From positions 62,576 to 126,575 of the forward strand of contig QXVZ01028511.1 of NCBI GenBank assembly GCA_008931825.1: 64,000 bases of DNA, given 5' to 3'. Source of the stretch: Phallusia fumigata (taxonomy: Eukaryota; Chordata; Ascidiacea; Phlebobranchia; Ascidiidae). Below the pieces are notes generated by a model. That model worked only from the letters and a program-made list of their open reading frames with translations, ran no database searches and was not told where the DNA came from. This document shows, one piece after another, positions 25,401 to 38,539 of the stretch (position 1 is the first letter of the stretch; the number at the start of each line of letters is the position of its first letter). The translations under genes were made by a program, and so were the position numbers.

Positions 25401-26290
25401 TCGCTAGGGTTTCCAATTTTCCCGCCAAAGTTTGGATCAAGATTTTAGGGTAAAGCGACTTGCTACTTTACGCAAAAAGCTTTGTTTATGCAAAAAGGAA
25501 GGCAAAAGGAAACTGACGCCTTAAAAAAAAACCTGATTAAATTGTTGTGGGTCGTGTATTTGCGTACGAATTATATGGGAGGCTTAATTAGGTGATCAAA
25601 ATTGGCCCTCATTAAAACAAATTTTGGACACCCCTCGCCTATACCAATGAAACATAGGAAATCTACTGGTTACAATGTTCGGCATCACGTACTCAGCCTC
25701 AAGATAATTGGAATACCGACGTGTCTCATCGTCAACTTAAAGTAGCAACGACTGCCGCGTTCAAAATCGGGCCAGAATGAATTGTCCAGCTCGTTCCACC
25801 CTGTGGAAGTTCCGTTTTCACCAACTAAATCGACATGAACGGTCGAACATAGACCGGTCCCAGCTTCTCGGTATGCGTGAGAAGTCTGTTAGTTAAAATA
25901 GCAGCGTAAAAGTTTTTTATGTTGCAACAATTGACGTCTTGATGGTTGTTTGTTGTGTTCTGGGTGGGCGGAATTAAACTCAATGGGTAATGCACATAAA
26001 CAGTTGCCCTGAAATAGTCTTTAATTTTTAACCAATTTCAGACTTGATTTCGTTCCTTTTTACCGGTCATCTCCTCTCGTCGTTTAGTTACTGTCAAATG
26101 AAGACCGCTTATTTGGGAAATTATACAGCATTAAACGGAAGTAGTGTTTATAAGAAGTTTACGCAAATGTAAATTTAAACAGTTTAGCAAAAAATCGTAA
26201 CTTTTAAGTGCCTTGTCAACATACCTTGATCTCGAATTTGTATTCGGCATCGTGGTCATGATCAGCTGGTTTCATGCAAGCGTTTCCCAT
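19409..26290 (-). CDS. LOX-B: PLAT-lipoxygenase, complete iron site
   Basis: Predicted protein of 686 residues: a non-haem iron dioxygenase that would insert O2 into polyunsaturated fatty acids. The N-terminus is MGNACMKPADHDHDAEYKF, with Gly2 and Cys5 as possible acylation sites. PLAT is at about 23-129, lipoxygenase domain about 130-686. Iron ligands by alignment: His377, His382 (IHE then WVYHYLHTHA), His564, Asn568 (AQHAAVNFGQ) and C-terminal Ile686 (PNYIAI). The stereocontrol position equivalent to human 5-LOX Ala410 is Ser420. Other landmarks are GWGMPRYMNA, FDVTNDDV, IAIQLVPGDRDYLFTPAD and FYYRDDSLKLY. The product and regiospecificity cannot be told from sequence. Exons: 26290-26225, 25885-25693, 25223-25095, 24859-24605, 24079-23986, 23573-23417, 23073-22834, 22351-22159, 21835-21755, 21576-21458, 21001-20882, 20605-20471, 20117-20019, 19588-19409. 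The intron after exon 6 starts with an unusual GTCAAC donor. Confidence 0.95.
25348..25636. mobile_element. Short hAT-like non-autonomous DNA transposon (MITE) in LOX-B intron 2
   Basis: The ends are inverted copies of a CAGGGGTGCTCAAA-type terminus typical of hAT elements: CAGGGGTGCTCAAAGTGCGG on the left and the complement of a similar stretch ending CACCCCTC on the right. No coding capacity is present in the 289 bases. I could not match an 8-base target duplication, so the exact ends are uncertain. Confidence 0.5.
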
Positions 26291-28688
26291 CCTGTCTGTT
26301 AATAACTTTGTCCCCTAAATTTTTAGAACCTATATTTTAAAGCATATAGACATTATTAAGTCGCTTTCATTGAACAATCAACCAGCTAAATTGACAACGG
26401 CAAAAGACTAGATCGAATTTAACCCGATTCTGTGCACAATAGCGTAAACACCGATGGCAAAAAGTAACTTTGACCCAGGCTTGTAACGAGACTTATTGGC
26501 TATTATTATTTTTTTTACTTTGTGTTAAAACTTCGTTGCAAATTAAATGGATACAGACATTGTCCGTCAGCTTTCCTGCTTTACTACCTTTAATTTAGAT
26601 TTTCATGGAAAGAAAATCTGTTTAACAAACTTGAGCTACATAATTGTATTTCAAAGCATACTTTAGCTTTCAAAGTTTTTCAAAAAGGACAGTACTGACA
26701 AGTTTTTCTCATTTTCAAACGGCTGTATACATGGCTTACGGTTAAACATCACAATAGCCTGTCTTGCGAACCAGGACAGGTTGGGACTGATCAAAAGATG
26801 TGGCGTGTAACCTACATTTGTTGTGTCTCACCAAACAACTAATCTTACAGTACTTATTATCACGGCGCTGGAAATCGTTGACATGAACACAGACCAACAG
26901 GATTCAGGTTACAGACGGGACGCCGAATTCAGTAACTGAAGTCGCCTGGAATTTTTAATTCCCTTTTGGCTTTGCTAACGGCTTCAGGGCGAATCAATGG
27001 CTGGCGTATCTTTACTTACCCATCCCAAAGCCTAAACTTTCAGCGAAATCGGCATTTTCCGATCGTGACTTAAACTTTTAAAATGGTTTGAACAAGGACT
27101 TGATGACTCATTAACTCCTGGGGTCTACCCAATGCATCAGTTGAATATTTTTAGGTAGAATTCTTGATCGATTGAGGAAATTTAGCTGTATATTTTAAAC
27201 TAGTAAAAGTTTTGTAACAGAACAATAAACTAAAGAAAGCACAGTGCTGGCACAAAAGGTGTTTCAATATTTGTAAAAATTAGTCAAGCAGCTATGCGCA
27301 GACAAATTTATGTTATCGCTTGGCGCAGACAAATCATAGAGGACGTTCTGGTCGTGTGCCGAATAGCGGCGGAATGACCAGTTGCCACAATCCTCAGAAA
27401 GCAAACAATTAAAAATGTTGTTAACTCTTACCAAAAGTTTCCTCGCACAATGGATTATTAAAAACGGCATGCTTTATTCAACTTTTCGGCAATAACACAT
27501 CCCCTGATGAGTGATACAATAAGGCTTGTGTTATTGTTAAAAACTACCTTTGGCCCGTTTGTTCTCTACCTAAACTAAGTGGGTGGACTTAGTAAACTGG
27601 AAAGTAACATTTTAGGAACTTAGCTTGATAGCGGATTAAAATAAGGTATCGATAACCAAAATACTACAGTACAGTGGAACATATCCCGATTCCTGAACCT
27701 ACTATATCTCAATTGCCGTAATGCATCGCTGCGTACACTGTTTAAATTGGCAATATAGCACTGTATCTATGAGGTTAAAGGGCAGGTTTCTAGCCTAGTG
27801 CTACCCAAAGCACCTAATACCAGATGCCGGCGTCTTACGGAGCTGGACATGTAGTTATCCGAGTCGTAACCACGCAATAAACCTTTAAGTAACCGGGGTA
27901 CCGAAAAATATTGACTTAACATTCTTCGCCCGCCAGAAGTTGTATTCCATCTCGCATAATCTGCAAAGTTTTTGTGCATTTGGTTGCTGTAGAAAACTGA
28001 GCATTGTTGTGCCAGACTCTTGTGATACGAGAGGTTTGCTATTGTGTCGCAAAACATGGCTGACCGCATTTACTTCAGAACTTGATATTGTACCATGGAT
28101 TACAAGTCGAACAGAATAATTTTACAGATAAATGGAAATTTCCCGGGCGGTAAATATGGATTTTGACAACAAAAGACCAACGTTAGCGTGAGTTTTATTT
28201 CTTTTGGCAGTAGCGGTAAAATGGACCAGTTAAACCAACACTTTACTAACAAAACGCGGGTTTCCGCAATAAATCGCCTTGACATCGGATAAACGTCACG
28301 AAGAAACCTTTAAACAGGTTTAACAGGATGTTTTCATAAAGTTCTTAGACCTTTCTTTACTATGTAGCCACAATCAAGCTGCTCAATAGAAAACCCTTGA
28401 GTCATGACATGGTGTGTACAACAATTCTTGTCAAAATTTAAATTTAAGAGAAAATATTTAAAAAACTTTGCTGATGTTTATTTTGAGGGGTGTCTCAATT
28501 TTTGCAAATAAAAAAACACATGGTCACACCTACATTTACTAGATCGAAAACAAGATTCGAAACAGGGGCTGCACAAAAATGGAAGTAAAAAGAAATTCGT
28601 ACAGCATGGAAAAGTCCATTCCTTCTACTCTTTCATGATTGCACTGTTTATAAACCTTTTGTCAATCCAAAGAAACATCCCAAATTGA
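26291..28688. other. 2.4 kb intergenic interval between TAF10 3' end and LOX-B 5' end
   Basis: It holds the LOX-B upstream region (an AG acceptor candidate at 26315-26316, 24 bases before the ATG, minus strand) and the TAF10 3' UTR. A minus-strand AATAAA lies at 28477-28482, about 207 bases past the TAF10 stop. I see no other gene, RNA gene or recognised repeat. Confidence 0.45.
28477..28482 (-). terminator. Candidate TAF10 polyadenylation signal
   Basis: AATAAA on the minus strand, about 207 bases downstream of the TAF10 stop codon. It is the first canonical hexamer I noticed there. Confidence 0.45.
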
Positions 28689-30438
28689 TCAAGTATAATA
28701 AGCAGGCTTTTTAACTTTTATGCCTCTGTCAGCCAAAACAGGAACCAAGTCATCCATTGTTAAAAGCAACCTGGAAAATCAATTGATTGGTTAGAGATCC
28801 ATTACATAGCAGCCCAAACAGCAGGATTACAGATTCTTACTTTTTTTCCTTGGTCTTGCTTGATCTGGCATTTTGGGCAGAGCCCTTCATTTTGTTTAAC
28901 TGCATGGCATCATTTAATATGTCGGACATAAATTTTTGGGCGGCTAGTGAAATTAGGCGAACACTGTGAAAGTAGGTGAAAAGAATACAATTTATTCAAG
29001 TGTTGCTGAAACTTTGATACAAAGCAAGTCATATTGGTGTCAACCAATACAAGCACATAACACATGCTTTCTAAACTGCATTTCTTTAAGTAAGGGCTTT
29101 TTGGCCTTAAAAGTCAGCTAATACACATACAGGAAAACAACCATAGAGAAACTAGCACACATCGCATAATTTTGGGTGAATATGTCACATTTGTTGTGAC
29201 TTTTGATTGCGAAGTTGGTACTGTTCCCGGACTGACGAAACCTTTGGCAATGGCTCACTTTTGAGATATGCCCATTGAGTGTAACATATGTAAATTTAAA
29301 AATGTAGTGAAATTTTGACATTAGTTATGAATTTTTGTTTGCGAAGTTGGTACTGTCACCGGCATGCTGGAACCTTTTGCACAGGCTCATTTGAAAGATA
29401 TGCCGGTAAAGTATACCATGTGTAAATTTGGAAGAGTAGGGATGAAATTTAGAGCCATGCACATCCAAGTTTTTCAGTGAATATGTCACACATATTTGGC
29501 ATGAATATTACAATATGTTCCCGATATGGTAAAACATCATGTATAGACTTATTTTAAAGCTTGTGTTTCACAGAACAATCTGTTATTGCACTGGAATGTT
29601 AGGAATGGCCTAAAATATGGTGTCAAAATTTTGGAATTGTATCGTTTTAGTTTCCGAGAAAATTGCAATCTGCACCAGTTTCTCTCTGGTTGAAGAGAAA
29701 GCACTAAAAACAAAATAAAGTAAAAAAAGGAATTCTTACATTCGTGTATCAGTTGTATTCACACCTGATCTATTCAAGTAGTATTCTGCTACACCATCAG
29801 GTATCTGCATTTAAACAATTGGTATTATCCTGACATTTCCTTTGGAGAAAAAGTGTAAATTTGTGTATGCTCAAGAATAACAACAAAATAAATGAATCCA
29901 TGAGCTAAGCTAGGACAGGGTTTTTTGGCATGTATAGTTTTAATATTTTTACTCCTCTGTAGTCTAAGGTGTAACAAAGGTTTAAAAAGGGAAATAAGTC
30001 CGCTACTTTTACTGTTTTACATTAAACAAAAGATTGTTTAGTTGTTTCTAAGTGCTGTTTAATTGCAGCATAAATAAGATTTACAATTTTCATTATTCAA
30101 TAAAACAGTTACTGTATAGTATTGCACAAATAATTATTGTTGCGGACATTTTTTAGTTAAAGTTTTGAATCATTCATAACACAAAACAACATCCAAAACC
30201 ATAAAAATTTATTGTACCAAATTCAGCTATTAAAGTTTGCATAGTTTTCGGTATTGTTGAAATCTAAAACCTTCAAACAACTGCACAAATCTTCTTTTGC
30301 AAAAACACACTTTTAAAATTTTACCGTAGGAGTATAATTTTCCAGTTGCTGCAATAAGTCAACAAACTGTGAGTCAGTCAGCTGTATTTCGTCATCTTCC
30401 TCGCTTGACATCTCTTTTTCTGTCTTTACTCCGTTCAT
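28689..30438 (-). CDS. TAF10: TAF10, TFIID/SAGA histone-fold subunit
   Basis: A 127-residue protein matching the conserved C-terminal half of human TAF10, a histone-fold subunit shared by TFIID and SAGA that pairs with TAF3, TAF8 or SUPT7L in the nucleus. The match covers nearly every block: FVDLLQQLENYTPT, IPDGVAEYYLNRSGV, RLISLAAQKFMSDILNDAM, MKGSAQNARSSKTKEK, LLTMDDLVPVLADRGI, VKKPAYYT at the C-terminus. The long low-complexity N-terminal tail of vertebrate TAF10 is absent; only a short acidic tail remains (SSEEDDE). Exons: 30438-30325, 29804-29740, 28963-28841, 28770-28689; phases agree. It lies head-to-head with LOX-C, 587 bases apart. The first ATG is used; another Met at codon 10 is possible. 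Confidence 0.96.
29209..29455. repeat. Diverged two-copy tandem repeat (~132 bases) in TAF10 intron 2
   Basis: Two neighbouring units start with GCGAAGTTGGTACTGT at 29209 and 29341 and stay alignable through GATATGCC and TGTAAATTT to GAAATTTT. A GTGAATATGTCACA motif flanks the pair on both sides (about 29176 and 29478). No coding content. Confidence 0.6.
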
Positions 30439-31025
30439 ATTTTACAGTTGAAAGTAATTCGCTGCAAACTTATTGTGAATTGTGATCACAACGAACAGAA
30501 CGTATTTGCATAATTACCGTCGCGCGACAAATATCTTAGTTAAATTGTCGCGTGTCGCGTAACAAATATTTTTGACGCAAAAAGGGCACTTTCTAACAAG
30601 TTATTGCGTCTAAACCCTAACCATTTACAAAAATTATACAAACTGAAAGATACAAATACAGATTAAGTAAAACATCGAAACTTATTTTTACGTAACATTT
30701 CAACACATATATCGACACCAACAACAAATCGGTGAATCATTTGGTACGGAAGGGCTGGTCACAGATGTGCGGAATGCATAAATAGTTGATAGAGTATCAT
30801 AGTATCTGCCACAAGGCTTGAATTGACGCCTTGACACTATCTGCAAAGATGTTTTTTCTAAATATCTAAACGCAGGAAATTGATTTAAAATCGTTTTTGT
30901 CAGTAAAAATGGTTTGTGCATGTCAAATAAATTGCTTACAAACGCGGATATCAGAGGTTGCAATAGTTGAAGTTTTGTTTTTGCAGAACTGTCAGTTTGG
31001 TAAATTATAATCCGGTGTTGCAAAA
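30439..31025. promoter_or_regulatory. Shared divergent promoter region of TAF10 and LOX-C
   Basis: 587 bases separate the two start codons. Around 30518-30573 there are repeated CG-rich elements: TCGCGCGACAAATAT followed by a near copy ending GTCGCGTAACAAATAT. They stand out in otherwise AT-rich DNA and may be transcription-factor sites. A T-rich stretch ending in CAG at about 30986, 40 bases before the LOX-C ATG, could be a 5' UTR or spliced-leader acceptor. No TATA box is evident. Confidence 0.5.
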
Positions 31026-34000
31026 ATGGGATGTTGCCAGTCGAAGGTTTCAAACGAACCACAAGTTCAATACGAAGTCACGGTTAAGGTAAGCAATTCT
31101 TCTGCGAAAAAAGAATTGGCTCGGCTGTTATGCCTTAAATTTTGTTGTAAATATCTTAAAATAGGCCTTCAGCAAAACCCAGGCGCTTCGAATATTGAAA
31201 CCTTGGTATATGCATTAATTACAAACAGTAGCCTGTACTAGTGTTCATTTGCCAAAATCAAGATTTTTATACCAAAACAAATCGAGACAGTTTTGTAAAC
31301 AACCCTTTGTTTGACGTCTGACATGACGTGACAACTAAAGAACAAGATGCACGAGTGATTTATTTCCGGTGACAAAACAAAACTGGAGTTGACGGATCGA
31401 GCAGTTATATCTTTATGTGACATACCTTTGCGATGAATGAATCAGAAGCTTAAACGACTCATGTCGCTTTTGTCTGTGTTTTTGTGAGGTAATCGTTAGT
31501 ACATCTTGGCATTAAAGCTGTAACCCTCTTGAAGCGAACAAAGTTGGTGTATTTTTTCAGAAATTTAAAAATTAAATGTTAAACACCCAATTGCTAAAAA
31601 GCTTATAAAGAAGGCCATTTATACTGTGTGTGTACCAAGGGCCTTCAAACACAACAAATGACAATCGAAGTCACCCACAGAATCCCTTGATAACAAAAGG
31701 CGGAAAAGTGTTTGCATCTAATTTAATCCGGTAATACTACGAACAAAGGATAGGGCAAAATCAAGATAAACGATTCTACCTTACTAAATGCTGACGAGGG
31801 CCTGCGTGCAAACAATTTTTTAACGTTGTTACCTTTTCAGTGTTTATTTGGCCTACATGGTGCTAATACATTGGGTACTCATCATAAAACCTGATCACAG
31901 ACCCCTACAAATCCAATGTTAGAACCCTGTATCATTACTTTATTATTGGTTGTTTTAGAGATGTTGTGTGACTACAACTTCTGGCATCAAAAAAATAGAA
32001 CTTAAACTATCTTGTCTCCTCTCTCTTATCAGACTGCTGATGAGTATCTTGATGCTGGAACAGACGCCACTGTTAACATTGTGTTGGTTGGGGAAGACGG
32101 GAGGTGCACGGAGAAGAAAAAGCTTGATAATTTGTTACGGAACGACCACGAAAGAGGACAGATTGACCACTTTCGCTTGCAAGCAAGGGACGTTGGACTG
32201 CCGTGCATTATACGCATTAGTAAGCACTTTTCTTGCAGGAAATTAGAGTTTAGAGTTATAAAGATTATGTTAACGTTTGCATTGTGGTTTTTAACGCTTA
32301 ATTTTGGTTAAAGAACGTTTGGGGCCAGGTTAAAATCGGATTTGGGTAAAGTTTTTTTAATTTGCTTAGTCTGAACTTTCCAATCGTGAAAGGGGGAGTA
32401 AAAGATTGTTTTAAAACACTCCTTTTTGCGTTCTCGTGTATTTGTGTATGTACAAATGTTTTCAATAAAAATTATAAAGTGTGGCATAGCATTTCGGTTA
32501 GGCGCAGCGTTTGCTGGATGTTTAACCAAACATTAAAACTTTCGATACAACTGCTTCTGTTTCGGGAAAAATTTCGGCCTAGACGTGTTGACGTCAAGTA
32601 TTAACCGCGTTAACTATCTGTCCAGGTTTGGAGGGGTGCGGGAGTGAAGATGAATGGTTATGTGAAACTATCACAGTTCACTATAAAGGGGAGGAGGTGT
32701 GTTTCATCGTTCAGGATTGGATAGAAGGCGACAAGGAGGTTGCAAGTGGGACAGGTGAGTTGATAATGCTGTGGGTCTGATACGGTTTTTACCAACGGCG
32801 TGTAAAATTCAACAAAATAAATTACAAAAATTTGTGCTGCAGACGCAAAACCTAATGTTTGTTTTGCCCAGTATTCTGACGCTTTGGATGATATAGAATA
32901 CCGTCCGGATATTGCCAAGGTTTTTCGTAGGGTTGGGCAACATACAACCCAGCTATACCGCGATAACAGACTAATCCATGCCGTGAGCCAACTCGACATT
33001 GCCTTTTATTGTTTTTTTACTCTCGAGTGCAGCGAAACGTTCGTGCCTTAGATACTTTAAAGGAATTAAGTGCGCTTGAGGTTGGACAGCAAAATTTTAA
33101 TCATTTCCTTTAGTCTTTATCGCGTGCACTTGTTTAATAGCACAGCAGCTGTGTGTTTCAATTTCTTCAACTATTTCAGCCCAGCTCACTCACAACATCA
33201 CAAACCGCTACATTCTGGCACTTCGACAACGTGAGGTGCAGAACAGCAAGATCAGCTATAACTGGGCTGAAATGCCCGTTGAAGGCACGGTGGGGTGGGG
33301 ATTACCCCGTTATGGGAAGTGGGCATCGTACACAAAACTGCCAAAGATTTTCAAATTCGAACAAACGAGGTTGAAGCATCTGGTTTTTCAAGGGATTGGA
33401 GCCGGTATTGGAGCAGTGCTCAATGTGCTGGAAAGTACGTAGTTTCAGTTTTAGTAAGTATTAGTAGGTTTTCGAGAGATAAATGCTCGGTTGGTACATG
33501 GAATAAACCGTTGATCCCATATTGTAAACAACATATTATGCAAAACTAGAAATGTATTGGACGTTCTTGCATTGTACTGGAAAAACTATCTTTTTTATCG
33601 ACAGACTGCGTTCATCCAATTAAAGACCTTGAGTCGTTCAAGAGTATTTATTCCCACAACAAACTGCGAAGAACCGAAGTTCCAAACTACTTGCACGGGT
33701 GAGCAAAGCTAACTTAACTACAACGTTGTTTATCAGGCTAATTAACAAACGGAATTCTCACTATTTCCCACCAAAATGGTAGAAACTGATTCCTATGCAT
33801 TTCACTCTTTGATTCGTAAACCTTACTGTCCGATTTCGACATAATAATTCAGGACAAAACATAGTAACTACAGCAAACAGAAAGTTGGAAGTACAGGATG
33901 CTATTTTTTGGGGGATAATCAACTGGAATTTATTTTTTAGGTGATAAACTGAGGTTTGATTGTACAGTACGTAAAGTTGTTTTTTACCAGCAAAAAAGGC

Positions 34001-37000
34001 TTTTTTTTCAATTATGTTGCACTGTAAAAGCCCCAGTTTCAATTCCGGTTGTGACCAAAATATGACCCACAGCTAACCACACGACGCAAATTCGACAAAG
34101 TGAATTAGTAATAAAGAATTTTTGCTATCGAAAGACCGTTATTTATCGGGTAAAAGGGAATTGTATCAAAAAACTTGTAAATGTTTGTCAAAACACTTGT
34201 GCTCGTCAAAACATACAGTTTTTGACCTGTCTTGGTCGACCTATACATTTAGTTGCAAGATGCTTTTTTGCTAGATGGGACACAGACGAAGGCATGGGCC
34301 GCCAAGTAATGAATGGAGTGAGCCCTATCCACTTTAAACGCTGCTGCGAAATTCCATCGAACTTCGACGTCACCAACGATGACGTGGCACAGTTTTTAAA
34401 AGAAGGAAAAACTTTGGAATCTGAAATGCAGGTAAGATTGAGGAAAAAAGTTTACAACGAATTTTCGGAAAAGAAACTTCCCAGACTCGCTGGCAGCAAC
34501 AAAGTCAAGTTTAGCAAAGGCAGAAAATTTGATTTGGTGGTCTACCTACATGAAAATACAAACGCGCGGTGGGAGTAGAACTTATACGACTTTAATCCCG
34601 AATGTTAGAATTTTGCTCTGTTATCATCCTTCAAACTTCTTGTAACCAAAATTGCTGACCTAACCAATGTGTGAACTCTTGTTTATTATACGTGTTCAGG
34701 TCGGTCGCGTCTACATCAGCGATTACAGCAAAATGATGGACGGGATAAAAAGAAACGTGCACCCAAAGACCAAGGAGCAGTTCCACTGCTGCAGTGCTGT
34801 GGCCCTTTTCTACGTCCGCCCGGATCAGAAATTTGTACCGATCGCCATTCAGCTTGTACCTGGTGACAGAGATTACCTTTTTACTCCTGCCGATGACAAG
34901 GATGACTGGATGCTGGCGAAGATTTATTTCCGGAGCACGGAATCCAATGCCCACCAGGTGGGTTACAACGGGATGCAGATTTACTCGAGCCGTCAGGAAA
35001 GATTACTTATCGAGAAACGAGTATTTGTCGAGATTATTGGGCTATTAACGAGTATTTTGGGAGAATGCATTTGGGGAAACGAGTATAGGCCGATGACATC
35101 CATCGAGTAATAAGTATTCGACAATACTAACCCGATTTACAATTACTTCGTGTTTTAACTCTATGTTACTTCAAAATCGATTAGTTGGCGAAATTACTTG
35201 CCAAACAATAAGTACATTTCTTACCGAAAAAAGTTTTTTAATGTCAATTCGAATACTTTACAACATAAACTGTGATTGGCCAACAGCACCAGATTTTAAA
35301 ACGCATTTCTTTTATCTAGTGGCTTTATCACTTTCTGCACACCCACGCAGTTATGGAGACCTTTGCTGTGTCGCTGTTTCGGTGCCTCCCCTTGTCACAC
35401 CCTCTGTACAAGTTACTCCGACCTCACCTTCAGACTGTTCCCACAATCAACACTGATGCACGCAACACGCTACTAACGCCCGATGCCAAAGCTAATCAAG
35501 CTCTGGCTTTGTGTAAGTAAAAGGAGCTTAAAAATGCAATTAAGCAGTTCTTAAAAATGCAAAGTGGGGTCCGCGATCCCCTAGGGGTCCGTAAGGCGAT
35601 TTTAGGGGACCGCAAAGCATCTTTAGTCACCCTTAGCCGATGATATTTCGCGTGGCTATTGATATATTATCGATTTACGTTTCCTGTGCAGCGTTGATTG
35701 CGTCTGTTGTGGCACAGCCGCGCAATGCTACTTTGTAAATGCGACTGTGGCACACACAAAGCGTTGCTGGTGTGAATTTAAGAAAATTATTAGTGGGCCG
35801 CCTCTAGAAGGAGGTTGTGCAATAAATTTTAAAAAGTTTGAGAACCACTGTAGTATGTTATAGGGGCCTGTAAAAAGATTCTGCAGTTTTGAAATAGTAG
35901 TTGCACCTTGAGCATTTTTGAAAAACTTATAACTAAACTTACCCGAGTTTTTTTCAAAGCCGGTGTGTCGTCGGTTCAGCAATGGTACAAAACTTTCAGA
36001 ATTGAAAATCTCAATATTCCCAAACTTCTCAAAAAGCAGGGTAAGTTTGTAACATCGAAATGCGCTCGGAAAATGCAATGAACGCATGCTCGTATCTTGT
36101 TACTTTCGCTCGTTTTAATATTCATGCAAATTCAGGGGGTCGTACCTTTACGTTTGTCATTTAACATGTTTGTCAAAGACCTGGATGTTTTTAAACCACA
36201 AAGACAAAGATTATTTTGTTACGTTTGACTTTAATTAATTTCTGTTTTTAAGTTTGTCACCCAGATTCTGGTTCTACGGACTAAGTTTGCACTCGTGAAT
36301 CTTTTCATCTAAGTTCTGGAAAAGCAAGAGGCCCAACTAATATTTTTTTTTCACGCTATCGATGTGCATTGATTATTGAGCAATACTAGTTTATTCAAAG
36401 TACTTTTTTAACCACAGGAACAGACAACCGCGATCTTCTTCCGGGATATTATTACCGCGACGACGCGCTACGACTGTGGAATATCATGGAGCAATATGTA
36501 GCAGGTGTCATCAAGTTTTACTACAAATCTGACCAGGTAGCCGAAAATTGAAGCCAAATAGGTGTATGTAGTGTCCAAGCCTTCAATTGTACGTTGCTCA
36601 CATAACGACATACAGCACTGGATCTTAAATTGGGTTAGATCGCACCAGGGGCTGGGTGGGCCAGCATTTGGGTGTACATGCGCTTTGTAAATGTATTAAC
36701 CAAGTCGCCTAGGGATTTAGAACCAACAGCTTATTGAATTACCACTGAAATAACGGTTGACGCAACACGCAACGCAGAAGCACTTGTTTTTTGCATTCAA
36801 GGACGTTGCGAAGGACACGGATTTACAAGAGTGGATGTATGACGTAGCGGTGCACGGAATTGGTTGGCTCGACGGCGACCTCAAGGGGATGGCAAAAAGT
36901 GTAACGTCTGTATCACAATTGGTGGGTATTTTACGTTTTATTCTTGGTCTTGGACCACCGAGTTAAGGCTCATGTATAATAAGTGGTAAAATATATTATA

Positions 37001-38539
37001 AACAACCTTTGCTTGTCCAACCATGTCTGATCCTAAAAGCCAAATGTCAATGTTTAATACATTAAATCTACTAACTTGTTAAAAGGGTACAAATACATTT
37101 AAAAATTAGTATTTATGGAATAAATTGTATGTGTTTGACGTAAATGTTTTTTTGCAGCCAAGTTTACAATCATACTTCATTAGATAAAAGAAATTGCAAA
37201 TCTGAAACTCGGTGAAAATATTTGCCTTGCAAAGCAGGGTGTGATTTCTAATTGTCATCATGTTCGCAGATCGAGATTTGTGTGATCGTCATTCACACGA
37301 GTTCTGTTCAACACGCCGCGGTCAACTTTGGTCAGTTCGCCAACTACAGATTTGTCCCTAATGCTCCGTTGGCGATGAGACTGTGCCCGCACAAGAAAGG
37401 AGAGGTAACGGCAAAATTTGTTTGTACGAACGTTCAAATAAAGAATGATTTGTAATTTTGTAAAATTAGAATTAATTGGTTATCAGAATAATCACTTTGG
37501 TGACAGTTGAAAACAATTGTACTGCAGTAAAGAAACTTTTAAGCCTATTAATTAAGGTTGGAAATGAGGTGCAATTTTACTACATTTCGTTTTTCAACAA
37601 CACAACACACATTCTATCGCAACATTTTGAGGCAATAAGTCAATGAATCACAGTAAAGTCTATTAAAAGAAGAGCCGTACAATTTTCTTTCTTTCTTTTT
37701 AACAATTTTCATGTTTGCATCAGAAAAAACAAATTCGATTCGGTGGGAGAAACGTTTCATGCCTGTGATAAACCTTAAGTAATTTAAAGCTGCAAAAAGA
37801 ATCAGTTTGCGTCAGTGTAACTCACGCAAGAATATGATTACAGGCAAATACAAAACGGATCATTGATTCACTGCCCGACATCACTATGGCATCCATCTCG
37901 GTTGCTCTGGGATTCACTCTTTCCTCCTTCACACCAAATGACGTAAGTGCAATTCAGTATTACGTAACGAACACTTATGCTTTACTTGCATAGTACTAAG
38001 TCATGACTGTATAGCTGATGAAATTATCCGAGGTAAAACTCTTCAGGGCGCATTATGCCAGTCACTAATCAAAACGCGCCCCGCTCTTTTTTCATTAGTG
38101 ACACAAGTCAAGTTTTATCCGTTCATAACAGCCCCCCGAGTTACGTTCATAAACTTAGGGTACACTACTAAAATCCAGTTGTGGTCATCTAATATTTGGA
38201 ACTTTACAAAGCAGCATACAGAAATTTGCGACTTAGCAAAACATGTCATAGTGTTTGTTAGTTTAATGGTGACCCTCGACAAACCCAGATTTTCAGAATG
38301 CTATGTAGACGTGGCTTAATTATTTCATGTAACAAATGATGGATTTATTTCGCATCCAGGTCTATCTTGGCGACTACAGGAAGAAATTTTTCACCGAATC
38401 TCCGGTTCTGGATATGCAGAAACAATACAAGCGGGCCCTGGAGGCGCTGGAGAAACAAATAGAAGAAAGAAACTGTCAGTTGGAACATCCTTACACCTTT
38501 CTATTACCTTCTCGTGTTCCAAACTACATCGCTATCTAA
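31026..38539 (+). CDS. LOX-C: PLAT-lipoxygenase, complete iron site
   Basis: Predicted protein of 689 residues. The N-terminus MGCCQSK is a strong candidate for N-myristoylation at Gly2 with palmitoylation at Cys3/Cys4. PLAT (about 22-126) keeps the calcium-ligand pattern NDHE matching human 5-LOX Asn43-Asp44-Glu46. Iron ligands by alignment: His380, His385 (AHQ then WLYHFLHTHA), His567, Asn571 (VQHAAVNFGQ), Ile689 (PNYIAI). The stereocontrol position is Thr423. Landmarks are GWGLPRY, MGRQVMNGVSP, IAIQLVPGDRDYLFTPAD, YYYRDDALRLW. Exons: 31026-31088, 32033-32219, 32626-32754, 33180-33434, 33605-33698, 34275-34431, 34700-34957, 35320-35512, 35960-36040, 36418-36536, 36802-36921, 37270-37404, 37844-37942, 38360-38539. 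Exon 9 uses an AAAG acceptor (35956-35959), supported by length and phase. The last two exons recur 2063 bases downstream, judged an assembly duplicate. Confidence 0.95.
35545..35850. mobile_element. hAT-like MITE remnant in LOX-C intron 8
   Basis: The right end reads AAAGTTTGAGAACCACTG, the classic hAT-type terminus. The left end shares the GTGGGGTCCGCG subterminal block with the better preserved copy at 45965-46147. The left terminus is diverged and no target duplication is clear. No coding capacity. Confidence 0.5.
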
